Origin: Sapria himalayana | Taxonomy: Eukaryota; Streptophyta; Magnoliopsida; Malpighiales; Rafflesiaceae | Length of the DNA: 64,000 nt | Reading direction: 5' to 3' | Assembly (NCBI GenBank): GCA_029783825.1 | Contig: JAREIK010002966.1 | Coordinates: 811,130 to 875,129, forward strand | Part shown: positions 25,290 to 39,380 of the stretch, piece by piece | Position numbering within the stretch: the stretch's first letter is position 1 | Layout of the letters: the number at the start of each line of letters is the position of its first letter | Program-made: the position numbers and the translations under genes | The notes under the pieces: model-generated | Seen by the model: only the letters and a program-made list of their open reading frames with translations | The model's database searches: none | What the model was told of the DNA's origin: nothing

Positions 25290-26500
25290 GATACGAAATC
25301 ATCCTCATAATTAGTTGGTGAATTTGTGCTAGCCTCTCCTGCGAGGTTTCGCAACTTGATCTTGGAATGCTATCTGTTGCGTCAATGATACTAATTGTGA
25401 CCCGATATAGTACATTTGCTATTGCGTTACATTCTTAATTTCTTTCAATTCATCATTCATTCTTTTAATTTCTTGCATTTCTTCCTTCAAATGACTAACC
25501 TGCTCATCCGTCTCTTCTTTCATTTCATGCATTTCTTTCTTCAAATGAGATATCCACTCATCCTTCTCTTTTATTTCTATCTAATTAACTTTAAAATGTT
25601 CATTTGTTTTTAATACTTGTTGTTTGCCCGCCTCATCCACCCTTGTTGTGATAGATGAATTTGAAGCACGACTGCTACAACAAAATACCACTCCCTTTGA
25701 GCCTATATCATACACTTACTGCTTCTTTTGACCTTATATGGTCTTCAAATAGATAGGATCATAGTCAATTGGTTGAAGATCCATAGAACCCTCAACTTGT
25801 TGAGAAGCATCTATCACACGTTCTTCCATTAGTTCCTCTGAAAAATAAAGAGAAAAATACTATTATAGATATACATAAAATAAATTTAATATTTTGCATT
25901 CCAATCAGCTTTCAAAATTTATTGTAGTACTATGAAATTTTATTAATATAACATATTCTTATAGCAATCATCTGAGACTTGTTGTCGACAAAATGACCAT
26001 CCACTTTCTTCACATGCATCTTTCTGAAAATCTCATAAAATTGGGATCTCGACCCAATTATCCAACCAAGATTATATATTTATTAAGTCATAAAATAACA
26101 AATGATACACAATTTAAACAAAATTAATAAGACTTGTTCTGGACTATTAGGACAACCACTAAATATATAAATGTTTAAAATTTTAAAATTGTACCAAATC
26201 TCAAGAATGCTCAATACTCGACTTGACTTCTAGCTCCTTTGTGGCGAGACATTCCTATACCTTGTCCGACTACCTTAGTTCATTGATATTTGCTGGAAAT
26301 ATCTAATTTTTTCTTCACTTCTAGCTCCTCTCAATACTTAAGCCACACGAGCCAGTCATCCTTAGATATAAAATCAAGACTTTCTTTTATGTTTTAAAAT
26401 TTATGGACAAAATCAGAATACCATTCAACAGCTTTACTCTCCCATAATGACTTTTTATTTCCATCAAATTTTAGTGCCCATGTGCACTGATTCTATATAT
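25290..26500 (-). pseudogene. CACTA tnpA-like (Transposase_24) gene relic, element Y
   Basis: Three exon-like segments on the minus strand. About 26495-26190 gives QCTWALKFDG, KSLWESKAVE and a conserved WLVWLKY region. About 26075-25985 gives KMHVKKVDGHFVDNKSQ. About 25845-25400 gives QVEGSMDLQPIDYDPIY followed by a coiled-coil-like Glu/Lys/Met-rich tail with repeated HLKKEMHE/HLKEEMQE units. It aligns with the plus-strand copy at 41077-42240. This is the plant Ptta/En/Spm family, a second CACTA product thought to bind subterminal repeats. Stops and frameshifts occur throughout. Confidence 0.78.
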
Positions 26501-27379
26501 AGAAATATCACAAAACAATTTATATAAATTACAAGGACATAATTATTTACTGCTTGAATAATAACCAACATAATAGTTAACTAATTAGATACTTAATTTT
26601 CTAATGCTATTGTTTCATTATTTTTACTTAAAGTCATTAAAATTAGTCTCGTTATCAATTTTAAACTTTCTTCCGGAAGAATGCTTAAGAATTAACTATT
26701 TTCATGAAAGACTTTGTAATTATAGCTGAACACTTGTGAGATTGAATAAAACTCTACAAATAAATAATAACATTGAAAAATAGCAAATCATAACTATATA
26801 TAAAAAAACCAATAATAGAAACATCATAATTTTTATTCAAGTAATATTTACATATTTCTTATACCTCTCATCCACAATCTCCATTACTAAATTAGCACTG
26901 AATATAGAGGAATGCACAACATTTAATGATGTCGATGGTTTGGTAAATGGAGGAACTATTGGTGTAAATTTGTGTAGAAGATGGTGATGGATCAAGAGTG
27001 TGTGTAGGAAAGAAAATGCGTGGTGGGCTTATATACGATGAAGGTGATAGTAAAGGCGTCAATGATGGTGATGGTGATGGATATGTTGATGGTGATTGTG
27101 ATGTTGAAGTCTGGATATGGTGGGACGTGATGGTACTGAATTTGCAACATGGTGTAAAATACTAGATGAATTTGGTCCATCACTGTGTCCATGTCCACCT
27201 CCACCCACGATGATGTCCTTTAGGTGCCATCTACTGTACAAAAAAAAAATATAGAATAAATAATGGAGATATGATGAACAACCATGCATTTTAGAATAAA
27301 ACACACCAATAGATTTCATCAAATTATTACAGTCTTTGATAGTTTACTATTATAATACTATTATAATAGTTTAAATATC
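26501..27379 (-). other. Region between tnpA exons and tnpD tail, element Y
   Basis: AT-rich intron-like sequence (26501-26890), then a purine-biased stretch with GATGGTGATGGTGATGG repeats near 27060-27095. Positions 27120-27215 (GATGGTACTGAATTTGCAAC) match 13465-13555 next to tnpD of element X, confirming a shared element. No gene is recognised. Confidence 0.5.
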
Positions 27380-27577
27380 ATCATTACTATCATCCTCCAA
27401 TGGGTCTTCTGGCATTTCATCTGATTCTGATGGAAGTTCCAACTCATCTTCAAATAAAAATTGATCATCTTTAATTTCTATTAGGCCATCATTTGAGTCA
27501 TATAAATTTTCTGGATCTTAATCTACATGCATAGGGTAAATATTATTTATGTTATCTTTTTGGAATCCTAGTGCAAT
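27380..27577 (-). pseudogene. tnpD: Acidic C-terminal tail of CACTA tnpD, element Y
   Basis: On the minus strand this reads LIEIKDDQFLFEDELELPSE and DEMPEDPLEDDSNDDI, ending at a stop at about 27370. It matches the tnpD tail of element X at 13860-13670 almost base for base. Homology stops at about 27577, after CAATAGCTAAGTTTGC, so the rest of tnpD has been deleted here and replaced by GA-rich and hAT-like sequence. Confidence 0.75.
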
Positions 27578-27599
27578 AGCTAAGTTTGCTATTCATTTT

Positions 27600-28360
27600 T
27601 GAGAGAGAAAATGGGGTAAGAGGGAGAGGGAAAGAGAGAGAATGGGGAGAGAGTGAGAGAGGGGGGGGGAGATAAAATGAGAGAGAGAGAAAAAGTAAAT
27701 AAAAAACTAAAAATAAATTACCCGGTAAAAACAGTGAGGTCGATCACGTGTATGGTGCACCACAGGCAAGCTCAAAAATTCAAAGCTCAATTTGAGATTC
27801 CCGAAAATCCAAGCCGAATGCCGAAGTCCCGAGTCCCGAGAGAGAGAAGCAAGATTTTAGAGAGAGAAAATATGAGATTTGAGAGAAAACATGTTTATGA
27901 AAAATATAAATGTTATAAAGAGGGGTGGGGTGGAATTTTAAGATTAAAGAAAATATTTTTTTTAAAAAAGTCATTTTTTTTGTTTTTTTTTAATTTTTTA
28001 GGGGGCAGAATAATGATGGCCATTGGATTCTGCCCCCTAGCCGTTGGAGGCGAGATCCAACGGCTGAAATTTACATTTTTTTTAATTCTTTTTTTGCACG
28101 TTGGGGGGGGGGGGGATTGGGTCGGGTCCAATCCCCCCGACCCATGCCGGGGTCTTTTTTGCGGGAGGGGCAAAGCCATGGGGACATGAGGCGAACCCAT
28201 GCCGGTGTGCCGTGCCACGGGCACCAGACAGTGTCGGGTCAGGCAGGCACGACACGACTCGTGTTTAACCCGGGCACAAGATTTTCTCATGCCGGGCCGG
28301 CCCAGGCACGACCGAACCGTGCCGTGCCTCGTGCCGGCCTGACCCGGTTGACACCTCTAT
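27600..28360. mobile_element. hAT-like transposon end or non-autonomous element
   Basis: The right border reads, in complement, TAGAGGTGTCAACCGGG at about 28359-28343, like plant hAT-type terminal repeats (a TAGRGGTGTCAA start). The 28090-28345 zone is GC-rich and self-complementary (GCCGGGCCGGCCC near 28294), and GGATCTCGCC/CCAACGGC motifs lie near 28035-28065. The left end was not found, and no transposase motif was seen in the open frame at 27653-28189. Assignment to hAT rests on the terminus alone. Confidence 0.45.
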
Positions 28361-28399
28361 TTAAGAGCTACCACACTTTCCACTGATTTGAAATCCATT

Positions 28400-29659
28400 A
28401 AACATTAAAAAAATTAATCATTAAAAAAACTTCACACTTTTATAAATATACCAAGTGTTTAGATATAATATTGTGTTTAAAATAGTTTTATAAATGTTAG
28501 ATATATATAATTATATATATGTAACACTTTTATAAATAGTATATAGTATATATATCACATTTATATAAACATATTAAATATTTTATATTTATATAAAAAT
28601 TTATATTTTATATAACTGTTTACAAATATGTATAAATATTTTATATATTATATAAATGTTATATAAAAAAATATAAAAATGGATAATTTTATGTAAATGT
28701 TGCATAGATAATTATAAATATTTATACATATGTATAACTATTTATATATAACATTATATGTTTATATAAACATATCAATGTTTATATATAATGTAATACA
28801 TTTATATATATATATAGATATATTAAAGTATAGACATTTATATACAATGTCATATGATTATATAAATGTATAAAAGTTTATAAATAATTTTATCTATTGA
28901 TAATATTTTTGGAGACAACAAAAATAGAACCCATAAACATTGATTTTATTTTTTTTAAAGTTACAAAAGCATAAAATATTAACTATAATTTGTTTTATTA
29001 AGTTATAGAAGTAGAAAACATTAAGCATAAAATTTTTTTCTTAGGTTACAAATGTAGAAAACAAAATGCATACATTTTGTATTTAATATCTATATAAACC
29101 TAAAAATTTAAATAGTAAAACGAAGAAAGTTTACACTAACCATTTTTATTTCATTAATGGCAGATAGTCAAAATCATATAAGTGATATGAAAATAGAAGA
29201 AATAAGAAGAATATTAGGGGAAAATTAAAAAAATAAAAACCAAATATTTTGTATATACTAGACTCCGCCATTAGTAATCAAATTGATAGAGACAGAAAGA
29301 TGTATATAGTATTATGACGGAGTGGAGCAATTATAATATTACCTGGTAACATGAAGAGGTAAAATTTATAGGGTGCTCCCATAGGCTAGTTATGCTTCTC
29401 CTCTCTTCCTCTTCGAAAGATAGGAAAAATGTTTAAGTGATTGAATGCCTTAGCATTTATTTTAATGAAAACTATAAATGTTTAACTGATTGAATTTATC
29501 ACTTTTTTTTTATTTAAAAAAAAGTCAAAATATAAAAGTAAACCAAAATTATAAAAATTTAAAAATTTAAATAAAAAAAATTAAAATGAAATAGATTTTA
29601 TTTAGCAATAAATGATACTATTTCATAAATAAAATAAATAATAATATATAATAATAAAG

Positions 29660-29669
<10 letters not shown>
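28400..29669. other. AT-rich sequence, no gene recognised
   Basis: Positions 28440-28880 are TATATAAATGTTATA-type simple sequence, different in detail from the ~570-bp monomers. Positions 28900-29480 include T-tract rich DNA and a short gene-like stretch near 29340-29430 (CTTCTCCTCTCTTCCTCTTC). No frame could be assigned. Confidence 0.4.
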
Positions 29670-29710
<41 letters not shown>

Positions 29711-30978
29711 GGTTATAAATTTTTAAGAGTCCAATTTATTTTTTATGATTATAATATGAAATAATTATAAAGGAATATAATTTCATATTATTTGATATAA
29801 TTTATAATTTATAAAATTCTAAAAATTATTTAAAGCTAAGAAGATAAATAAAAAATGTTATAATTATTCTTTTAATAAAAAGTAAAATATTATAAGTTAA
29901 TAATAAAAATCTTACTCATTTGTTTAATTCTTATAAATTTGAGTAGGGAAAAAAATAAAACTTTAATTAAAATAAGCTTAGGGTTAGTTTGGTAGTACTT
30001 TTTTCGAAGTGTTTATATGCCATAAAATAATTTTAAGTATTTTTAGGACAAAAAAATTTCATTAGTGATATTTTAAATAATACGTTTGAAACCCTAAAAA
30101 ACACTTGACATATTCTTTTAAAAACCACACTTAGATATTTATTTTTTAAAATCATCAAATTAATTTTTGATGTAATTAAAACAACTATGTATTTATCTTT
30201 TAATATCAATTTATTTTCTTTTAAATTTTATAAAATATTTTAATTTTTTTTCCTAAATTTTAAAATCTTTTTGTAAATATTATTTAAATAGATTTCTTTA
30301 ATCATTAAAATAATTTTATTTATTTTAAATAATATAAATATTTACTAGTTTATTCATTAATTTAGTTATTTTTAAAATTTTTTTATTTAATCATACAAAT
30401 AATTATTTTACCTTATTATTAGTAGTAATTTTTATGAATGTTAATTTATTAATAAAAATATCTTTAAAAAAGATTATAATTATATAATTAATTATTTAAT
30501 GTTTTTTAATATAAATTTTAATTATCATAATTAATTATTACATAAAAAATAATTTGTATATTTTAAAAAATTTTATAATAATAAAAATAATTATTTTAGT
30601 CATTATTAATATAAATTTTTATTAGTATTTATATATATTTGAAAATATTTTTTTATAAAATCCTATTTTTATAATTAATTGAGGTGAATGTGTCTTTCAA
30701 GAATCACTCATCCATTGGCCATGACATACCTTTAATATAGAAATGTACATAAAATATTAAAAAATATAATATAAACAAAATTAAATAATTAAAGATTAGT
30801 GACAGAAATTATACCCAGCCCAAATAGCTAGAGAAAAATTCCTAGATAAATGCATATATTTTGTGAAAATTATCATTTAAGAAATAATCGTTTGCAATAA
30901 AATGTAAAATAGAAAAACAAATTAACATAATTATTTAGCAACGGAAAATGTCTCGATCTAATTAGCTAGGAAATTTCT
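29670..30978 (-). mobile_element. CACTA family 1, 5' terminal region, copy C (terminus lost)
   Basis: After an (AT)n run (29669-29708), the sequence is collinear with copies A and B (ATGGTTATAAATTTTTAAG at about 29709). It runs into the subterminal repeats but breaks at about 30978 inside AATTAGCTAGGAAATTTCTG, where (TCTA)n array 2 begins. It therefore lacks the CACTACAA terminus. Compared with copy A it carries an extra ~220 bp at about 29950-30180. Confidence 0.78.
29950..30180. mobile_element. Possible small insertion (MITE-like) in copy C
   Basis: This segment (starting near GGGTTAGTTTGGTAGTAC) is absent at the matching point of copies A (about 6710) and B (about 20755). The opening string resembles many plant MITE ends, but no clear matching inverted terminus or target-site duplication was seen. 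Confidence 0.35.
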
Positions 30979-33089
30979 GTTTATCTATCAATCAATCCAT
31001 GTTTATCTACAAATAAGTCTTACTGACTATCTATCTTTCTATCGGTATATTAGTCTATTTGTTAGTTGTCTATTTGTATAACTATCAATATGTTAATATG
31101 TCTATCTATCTATATATATATTTTCTATTATTATATCAATTAATCAATCAATCTATCTGTCTATTTGACTATTTGTCTATTTATCTATATTTCTATCTAT
31201 CAATTGTCTATCTAGCTTTTTATCAATCTGTCTATCTATCTGTCTATCTATCTATCTATTTGTCTATTCATAGATCATTCTATCTGTGTATATGGTTACC
31301 GATCTATATGTCTATTATTATATCTGTGTTTGTATTTTCATTTGTAACTATCTATATAGCTATATATATATCTACCTATTTATATGTCTATCTATCTATC
31401 ATTTTGTCTATCTTTTAAACTATCAATCTATCTAACTGACTAACTATCAATCAATCTATCATTCAATCTATTTAGATATCTGTCTATCTATCAATTTGTG
31501 AATTTGTCAATCAACCAATCTATTATTTATCTATTTAACTTTCTATTTATCTAATGATCTATCTATATGACTATCTGTATATCTGTATATCTATCTATAA
31601 CTCTATCTGTCTATCTATCTAGCTATCTAACTATCTGTTTGTCTATATGACTATCTATCTATCTGCCTATATGTCCATTTGTGTATCTATCTATCTGTAT
31701 AATTGTATATATATCAAACTATTTATTTGTATATCTTTCAATCTGTTAATCAGTCTATCTATCTATCTGTCTATCTTTCTATCTTTCTGGCTATCTATCT
31801 ATCTATCTATCTATCTGTCTGTCTGTCTGTCTATCTGTCTATCTATCTATCTGTATATCTGTCTAGTTGTCTATCTATCTATCTCTCTATCTCTGGGTCT
31901 ATCTATTTTTCCATCATTCTATATATCTGTGTATCTATCTAACTATTTGTTTATCTATCTATATGTCTATTTCTGTATCTATCTATCTGTCTATCTATAG
32001 ATCTATCTAATAATTTTCCTAGTTGTCTTTCTATCTATCTATTTTTGTTTCTTTCTATCTAACAATCTATCTCTCTATCTAACTATCAATTAATCTATCT
32101 ACCTATATATCTAACTATTTATCTATAATTCTATCAATCAATATATCTATCTATCTATTTATCTATTTATCTATCTATATATCTTTCTATTTATCTATCA
32201 GGCTATCTATTTATTAATCTACATATTTATCTATAAATCTAAATATTAATTTTTCTATCTTTCTATCTATTAATCTTTCAATCTAATGATCTATCAATCT
32301 TTTTATTTATCCATCCATCTATATATGCCTATCTATATATTTATCTATTTGTCTATATTTCTATCTATTTGTCTATTTATTTATCTATCTATCAATCAAT
32401 TTTGTTTATATATTTATCGATCAATAATTCTATCATTTTATTTCTTTATCTATCAATTTATCAATCTATCTACTTTACTATCTATCTATCTATATATCTA
32501 TCAATTTGTCTATAAATATATATCGGTGTAATTATTTATTTGTAAATCTATCTATCTATCTATCTATCTGCATGTCTGTCTATTATCTATCTATTAATCT
32601 CTCTATCGGTATATCTGTCTATCTATATATCTCTCTATCTATTGATCTATCTATCTATATATACATTAATCATTTAATCTATCTATATTTCTATCATTCT
32701 AAGTGTCTATCTATCTATTTATATTTCGATCTATCTATATGTCTATCTATCTATCTATCTATTTATTTGTCTGTATATCTTTATTTCTACCTACTTTTTT
32801 TCTATCAATCTATCAATGTGTCTATTTTTATTTATATCAATCAGACTATCTGACTATTTGTCAATCAATCAATCAATCTATCTATCAATCTATCTATCTA
32901 TCCGACTTTCAGTTTATATGTCTATTTGTCTATTTATCTATATATCTAACTATTTGTCTATATATTTATTTATCTATCTATCAATGTGTCTATCTGTCTA
33001 TCTATCAATTTGTTATCTCTCTATTTGTTAATATGCCTATCTATATATATTCTTATCTATCCATATTTCTATTTATCTATCTATCTACT

Positions 33090-33205
33090 AGTATACATGT
33101 CTACCTGTCTACATGTCTACCATTCTACCTGTCTAACTTTCTACCTATCTACAAGATTACCCATCTACCTTCTACCTATCTACCTTTTTACCTGTCAACC
33201 TATCT
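33090..33205 (+). repeat. CTAC-enriched segment in array 2
   Basis: Here TCTA is replaced by CTAC-type units (CTACCTGTCTACATGTCTAC). Similar segments lie at 34230-34500 and 39090-39380. Confidence 0.7.
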
Positions 33206-34045
33206 ATCAGTCTATCTATCTATCTAGCTAGCTGTCTATCTATTTTTCTATCTGTCTATCTATTTATATATCTATCTATCTTTCTAGTTGTTTATTTGTC
33301 TATCTGTCTATCTATTTATATATCTATCTTCTATCTTTATGTTTTATGTATCTATCTGTCTGTCTGTCTATCTATCTATCTATTTTTCTGAATATCTATA
33401 TATCTAACTAAATTTATATCTATCTATCTAACTATATGTATATTTATAAATCAATCTGTCTCTATATATCTCACATTCAATCAATCAATCTATATATCTA
33501 TTTGTCTTTCTATCTTTCTATCTATCTGTTTATCTTTCTATCTATTTATCTGTCGATCTATTTATCCATTTATCTATCCATCTATTTGTTTATCTATATA
33601 TCTATCTATTTGTCTATTAATGAATCTAACTATCTATGTATTTAACTATCTACCTCTTAATATATCAATCTGTCTGCCTATCTATATGTCTATCTTTCTG
33701 TATATCAATCTATCATCTTGTCTACCTATCTATATGTCTATCTATCTATCAGTTTATCAATCTTTTTATTTGTCAATCTGCCTATTTGACTATTTGTAAA
33801 TCTATCTATCTATCAATCTGTCCAAATTGTCTATATTTCTTACTATCTATCTATCTTTCTTTTTATTTGTCTATTTGTTAATCTACCGATGTGTTTATCT
33901 ATTGATATGTCAACTTGCATATCTACCTATCAATATGCCTATCTATTTATCTATATATATATATATCTATCGATCTATTTATCTATTTTCATGCCTTTTT
34001 ATCTATATATCTATCTATCTATCGATTTGTCTATTTATATATCTA

Positions 34046-34092
<47 letters not shown>

Positions 34093-34229
34093 ATATTTGT
34101 TTGACTGCCTATTTATCTGTTTATTTATTTACCTTTCTATATATATATATATATATTTATTTGTCAATCTATTTATCTGACTATCTGTCAATCTGTTAAT
34201 TTATTTTTCAATCAATATATTTGTCTATC

Positions 34230-34500
34230 TGTCTACCTATCTACCTTTTTACTCGTCTGCTTGTCTGCTTGTCTGCTTGTCTAGCTATCTAGCTATCTAT
34301 CTATTTCCCTATCTACCTATTTACGTGTCTAGCTATCTATCTATCTACCTATCTATTTATTTATTTATCAATCTATTTATCTATCTATCTACATGTTTAC
34401 CTATCTACCTATCAACCTATCTACTTGTCTAGCTGCGTATCTATCTACATGTCTACCTATCTACCTCTCAACATGTCTACCTGTCATTCTATCTATCTAT
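34230..34500 (+). repeat. CTAC-enriched segment in array 2 (second)
   Basis: Units such as TCTACCTATCTACC and GTCTGCTTGTCTGCTTGTC. The latter is a near-perfect 8-bp repeat at about 34255-34283. Confidence 0.7.
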
Positions 34501-36879
34501 CTACCTATCTATTTGTGTATATATCTATCTATCTATCTATCGATCTATCTATCCATATATATATATATATATCATTCTATTTATCTATATGTCTTTCTAT
34601 CATCTATTTGTTTATCTATGTATCTGTCTTTCTATCAATCTATTTATCTTATATGTCTATATGTCTATCTAGCATTTAGTCTATCTATCTATCTATATAT
34701 CTACCAATCTGTCTTTCTATCAATTTATTAATCTATCAATCTATCTATCTAGCTATCTATCTATCTATCTATCTATATATATGTTTATTTTCCTATCTAT
34801 CTATATGTCTATATATCTATATGTCTATATATATATCTATTTATCTATATATTTTTCCATTTTTCTATTTGTCTGTATATATATATATATAGTTGTCAAT
34901 CTATCAATTTATCTATTTGTCAATTAGTTAATCTATTTAACTAAATATCTATCTATATATCTTTTTATCATCTATCTATCTTTCTATTTGTATATATGTC
35001 TATCTTTCTATCTATGGATCTACTTATGTACCCGACTATCTTTTGATTATTTATTTATCAATCTATGTTTTTAACTATTTATCTATCTGTGTATCTATCT
35101 ATCAGTTAATCTATTTATATCTCGATATGTCAATCTCTATTTCTATCAATCAATCTATCTATCTATTTATCTATTTGTCTATGAATCTTTGTATCTATCA
35201 GTCTATTTATCTATTTGTCTAACTATATATCTTTTTAACTATCTATCTACCTTTCTATGATTCTAACTTTTTGTCTATCTATCTATATGTCTATCAGTCT
35301 ATGTGACACTATGTCTATCAATATATCGGTGTATCTATCTATTTATATATTTATATTTCTTTCTTTCTATTTATCTGTCTAATTATCTATATGTATATCT
35401 TTCAATCAATCTATCTATCTATCTGTTTATCTATTGGTCGATTTGCCTATCTATCTATCTATCAATTTATCTGTCTATATATTTATGTATTGATGTATCT
35501 ATGTATCTATGTATCTATCTATCTATCAGTCTATCTATCTATCTATCTATTTGTCTGTCTATCTATATTCATATTTATCTATCTATTTATATATCAATTT
35601 GAATTTCTTTATATCTATCAATCAATCTATCTGACTATATGTCAATTTATTTATCAATCTATCTATCCGTCTATTTGTTTATCTATCTATATATCTATAA
35701 GTTTATCTGTATATCTATTAAAATGTCTATCTATCTAACTATCTATCTACCTATCTATCATTCTGACTTTCTATCTATATATTTATATATTTATCTATCT
35801 ATCTGACTATATTTCTATCTACCTATTTGTGTATCTACCTATCTATCTATCTATTGATCTTTTTATCAATTTGTCTATCTATCTCTCTATCTATCTTTCT
35901 ATCTATTAATCTATTGAACTATTTGTCTATGTATCTGTCTATTTGTATATCTATCAATGTATATATCTATTTATCTATGTCACAATCTAACTACTTATTT
36001 GTCTATCTATCTAACTATATATCTTTATGTCTATATATCAATGAATCTATCTATTTTCTATCTATCTATCTATCTATTTGTTTATCTAACTATTTATTTG
36101 TTTGTTTGTCTGTCTATCTATCTTTCAATTTGTCGATCTGACTATTTGTTTATTTGTTGTTCTATCTATCTATATATTTAAATATCTATCTATCAATCGA
36201 TCTATCTATCTATCAATCTATCTATCAATCTATTTATATATCTTTCTATATATCTATCTATCATTCTATCTATCAAATTGTTTATCAATCTATGTGTATA
36301 TCTATCTAAATATATATATATATTTGTTTATTTGTCTATCTATCTATCTATATGTATATCTATCTATCTATCTATCTATTTCTACATATATCTGTCTATC
36401 TATCAAACAATCTATCTATGTATCTATCTATATATCCATCTAACAATTAATGTATCTATCTATCTATTTGTCTATCTATATATATGTCTAACTGATGATC
36501 TATTTATGTATTTATCTATCTATTTATTTATGTATCCCTATGTATATCTGTCTATTAGTCGATCTATCTATTTGTCTATTAATCTAATTGTCTATGTTTC
36601 AATATATATATTTGTCTATCTTTCTATCTTTCTATTTATCTATCAATTCATTTTTCTATCTATCTATCTGTCTGTCTATCTCTTTATTTGTTTATTTGTC
36701 TATCTATCTGTCTGTCTATCAATGTATCTATGTATCTTACTATTTTTCTATCTCTCTTTGTCTCAATTTATCGATCTATCTATCTTTCTATTTATCTTTC
36801 TATCTTTATCTCTATCTATCAATCTATTTATCTATCTTTCTATCATTCTATCTATCTATCATTTGTCTATCTAATTATT

Positions 36880-36932
<53 letters not shown>

Positions 36933-37463
36933 ATTTATATATCTTTCTATCTATCAATCTATTTATCTGACAATCTCAAAATCTATTTTTCTATCCATCT
37001 ATCTTTTAATCTATCTATATGTCTATTTATCTATCTATCTATATGTTTATTTATCTATCTGTCTATCATTCTATCTAACTATCTATCTATTTATCTTTCT
37101 ATCTACTTGCCTATTTATCTATCTATCTTTATATCTATCTGTTTATCTATATATTTGTATATTGAAATATAAATCTATTTATATATCTGTATATCTATCT
37201 TTCTGTCAATTTATCTATCAAAAAATCTATATGTCTATCAATCATTCTTTACATCTATCAATATGTTTATCTTTCTATCTGTATATCATTTTATCATTCT
37301 ATGTGTATATCTATCTATTTATCTTTTTAAGTATCTTTATATCTATCTATGTATATATCTATCTATCTATCAATCTACCTATTTATGTATCTATGTTTCT
37401 ATCTATAAATATATCTATTTGACTATGTATATATCTATTAACAATCTATCTGTCTATCTCACT

Positions 37464-37525
<62 letters not shown>

Positions 37526-37676
37526 ATCTATTTATCTAATTGTTCATCTATCTATTTATCAATATTTTTTATCTCTCAATCTATCTATCTGCCTATTAGT
37601 CTATCTATCTATATATCTATCAGTCTATCTATTAATTCATTTATCTATCTTACTATCTATCTATATATATGTCTAT

Positions 37677-37752
37677 ATAAATATAAATATAAATATAAAT
37701 ATAAATATAATTATAAATATAAATATAAGTATAAATAAATAAATAAATAAAT
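37677..37752 (+). repeat. (AAATAT)n / (AAAT)n simple repeat
   Basis: TATAAATATAAATATAAA units pass into AAATAAATAAAT, on the A-rich strand, inside the T/C-rich array. This local switch of composition suggests a separate repeat seeded within the array. Confidence 0.8.
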
Positions 37753-37761
37753 ATATATATA

Positions 37762-37792
<31 letters not shown>

Positions 37793-39089
37793 ATGTCTGT
37801 CTATATTTCTTTCAATTTATCAGTCTATTTTCCAATCTATTTATCTATATATCTATCTATCTATCTTTATGTCTATCTATTTATATGTATATATGTCTAT
37901 TTATCTATCTATCTATCGATCTATATTTTTCTATCAATATATCTATGTATTTATCTGTCAACTGTCTATCTATCTATCTGTATATTTATCTATCAATCTA
38001 TCTATTTTTTTAGATATCTATCTGTCTATTTGTCTATCTATCTGTTTACCTGTTTATATTTCAATCTATCTATATATCTAACTATCTATCTTTCTATCTG
38101 TCTATCTGTCTCTCAATCTATATGTCTATCTATCTATCTATATGTCTAACTAACTATCTTTCTATCCGTCGATTTGTCTCTCAATCTATATGTCTATCTA
38201 TTTATCTATCTATCTAACAATCTATATATCAATCTATCTATCTTAATTTCTATCTATCTATCTATTTGTCTAAATGTCTCTATAAATTTGTTTATCTATC
38301 CATCTCTCTATCTATCAAACTATCTATCTGTCTATATGTCTATATTTTTCTCTATCTATTTTTACAATCCATTTATTTGTCTATCTATCAATCTATCTAT
38401 GTATCTACCTATCTATCTGTTTATTTGTCTATCTCTATGTCTATCTATCTCTCTATCGATTTGCTATTTATCTACCAATTTATCTAACTATTTTTATATC
38501 AACCTATCTATCTAAATTCTATCTATCTATATACCTATTTGTCTATCTTTCTATTTGGTCAATTTGTCAATCTAACTATCTATTTATTTGTTTGTCTATC
38601 TATCATTCTTTATATCTATCTATATGTTTATCCATCTATATGTTTATAATTCTATTATTTCATGTGTTTATCTATCTATTTATCTTTCTATATACATACA
38701 TACATACATACATATATATATATATATATTATATATATATATATATATTTATTTATATATTTATCTATCTATCTATATATCTATCTATCTATCTATTTGT
38801 CCATATATCTATTTATTTATCTATCAGTCTATATGTCAATTTGTCAATCTCTCTATCTATCTCTCTATCTATTTATATTTCTATCTGTCTATTTATGTAT
38901 CTATCTATCATTCGATCTTTCTATTAGTCTATCTATCTAATTATCTATTTGTCAATCAATCAATCAATGAATCATTTAAATAATCAATCTATCAATTTTT
39001 CTATCTATAAATCTATCTATCAGTTTATTTGTTTATCTGTATATATCTCTCTCTATCTATCTTTCTAACGGTCTATCTTTCTAACTATC

Positions 39090-39380
39090 TAACTATCTAC
39101 CAGTCAACTTGTCTACATGTACGCCTATCTACCAGTCTTCATGTCTACTTGTTTATCTTTCTACTTGTCTACGTATCATCCTATCTACGTGTATTCCTGA
39201 CTACCTATCTACCTATCTACATGTCTACCTATCTACTTGTCTAACTATCTTACTATCTAACTGTTTATGTGTCTATGTGTCTATCTATCTATCGAATTGT
39301 ATATCTGTCTGTCTATCTATCTATTTGTCTACCAGTATTCCATTCTGACTGCATGCCTATCTACCCGTCTACATGTCCTA
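39090..39380 (+). repeat. CTAC-enriched segment in array 2 (third)
   Basis: CTACCAGTC, CTACATGTCTACC and CTACTTGTC units. The variant pattern is shared with 33090-33205 and 34230-34500 and is rare in arrays 1 and 3. Confidence 0.65.

Noticed and set aside
27653..28386. Open frames of 178 and 125 codons as a host gene or transposase
   Set aside because: No conserved motif was found. The composition follows GA-rich and G-rich tracts and a GC-rich transposon end.
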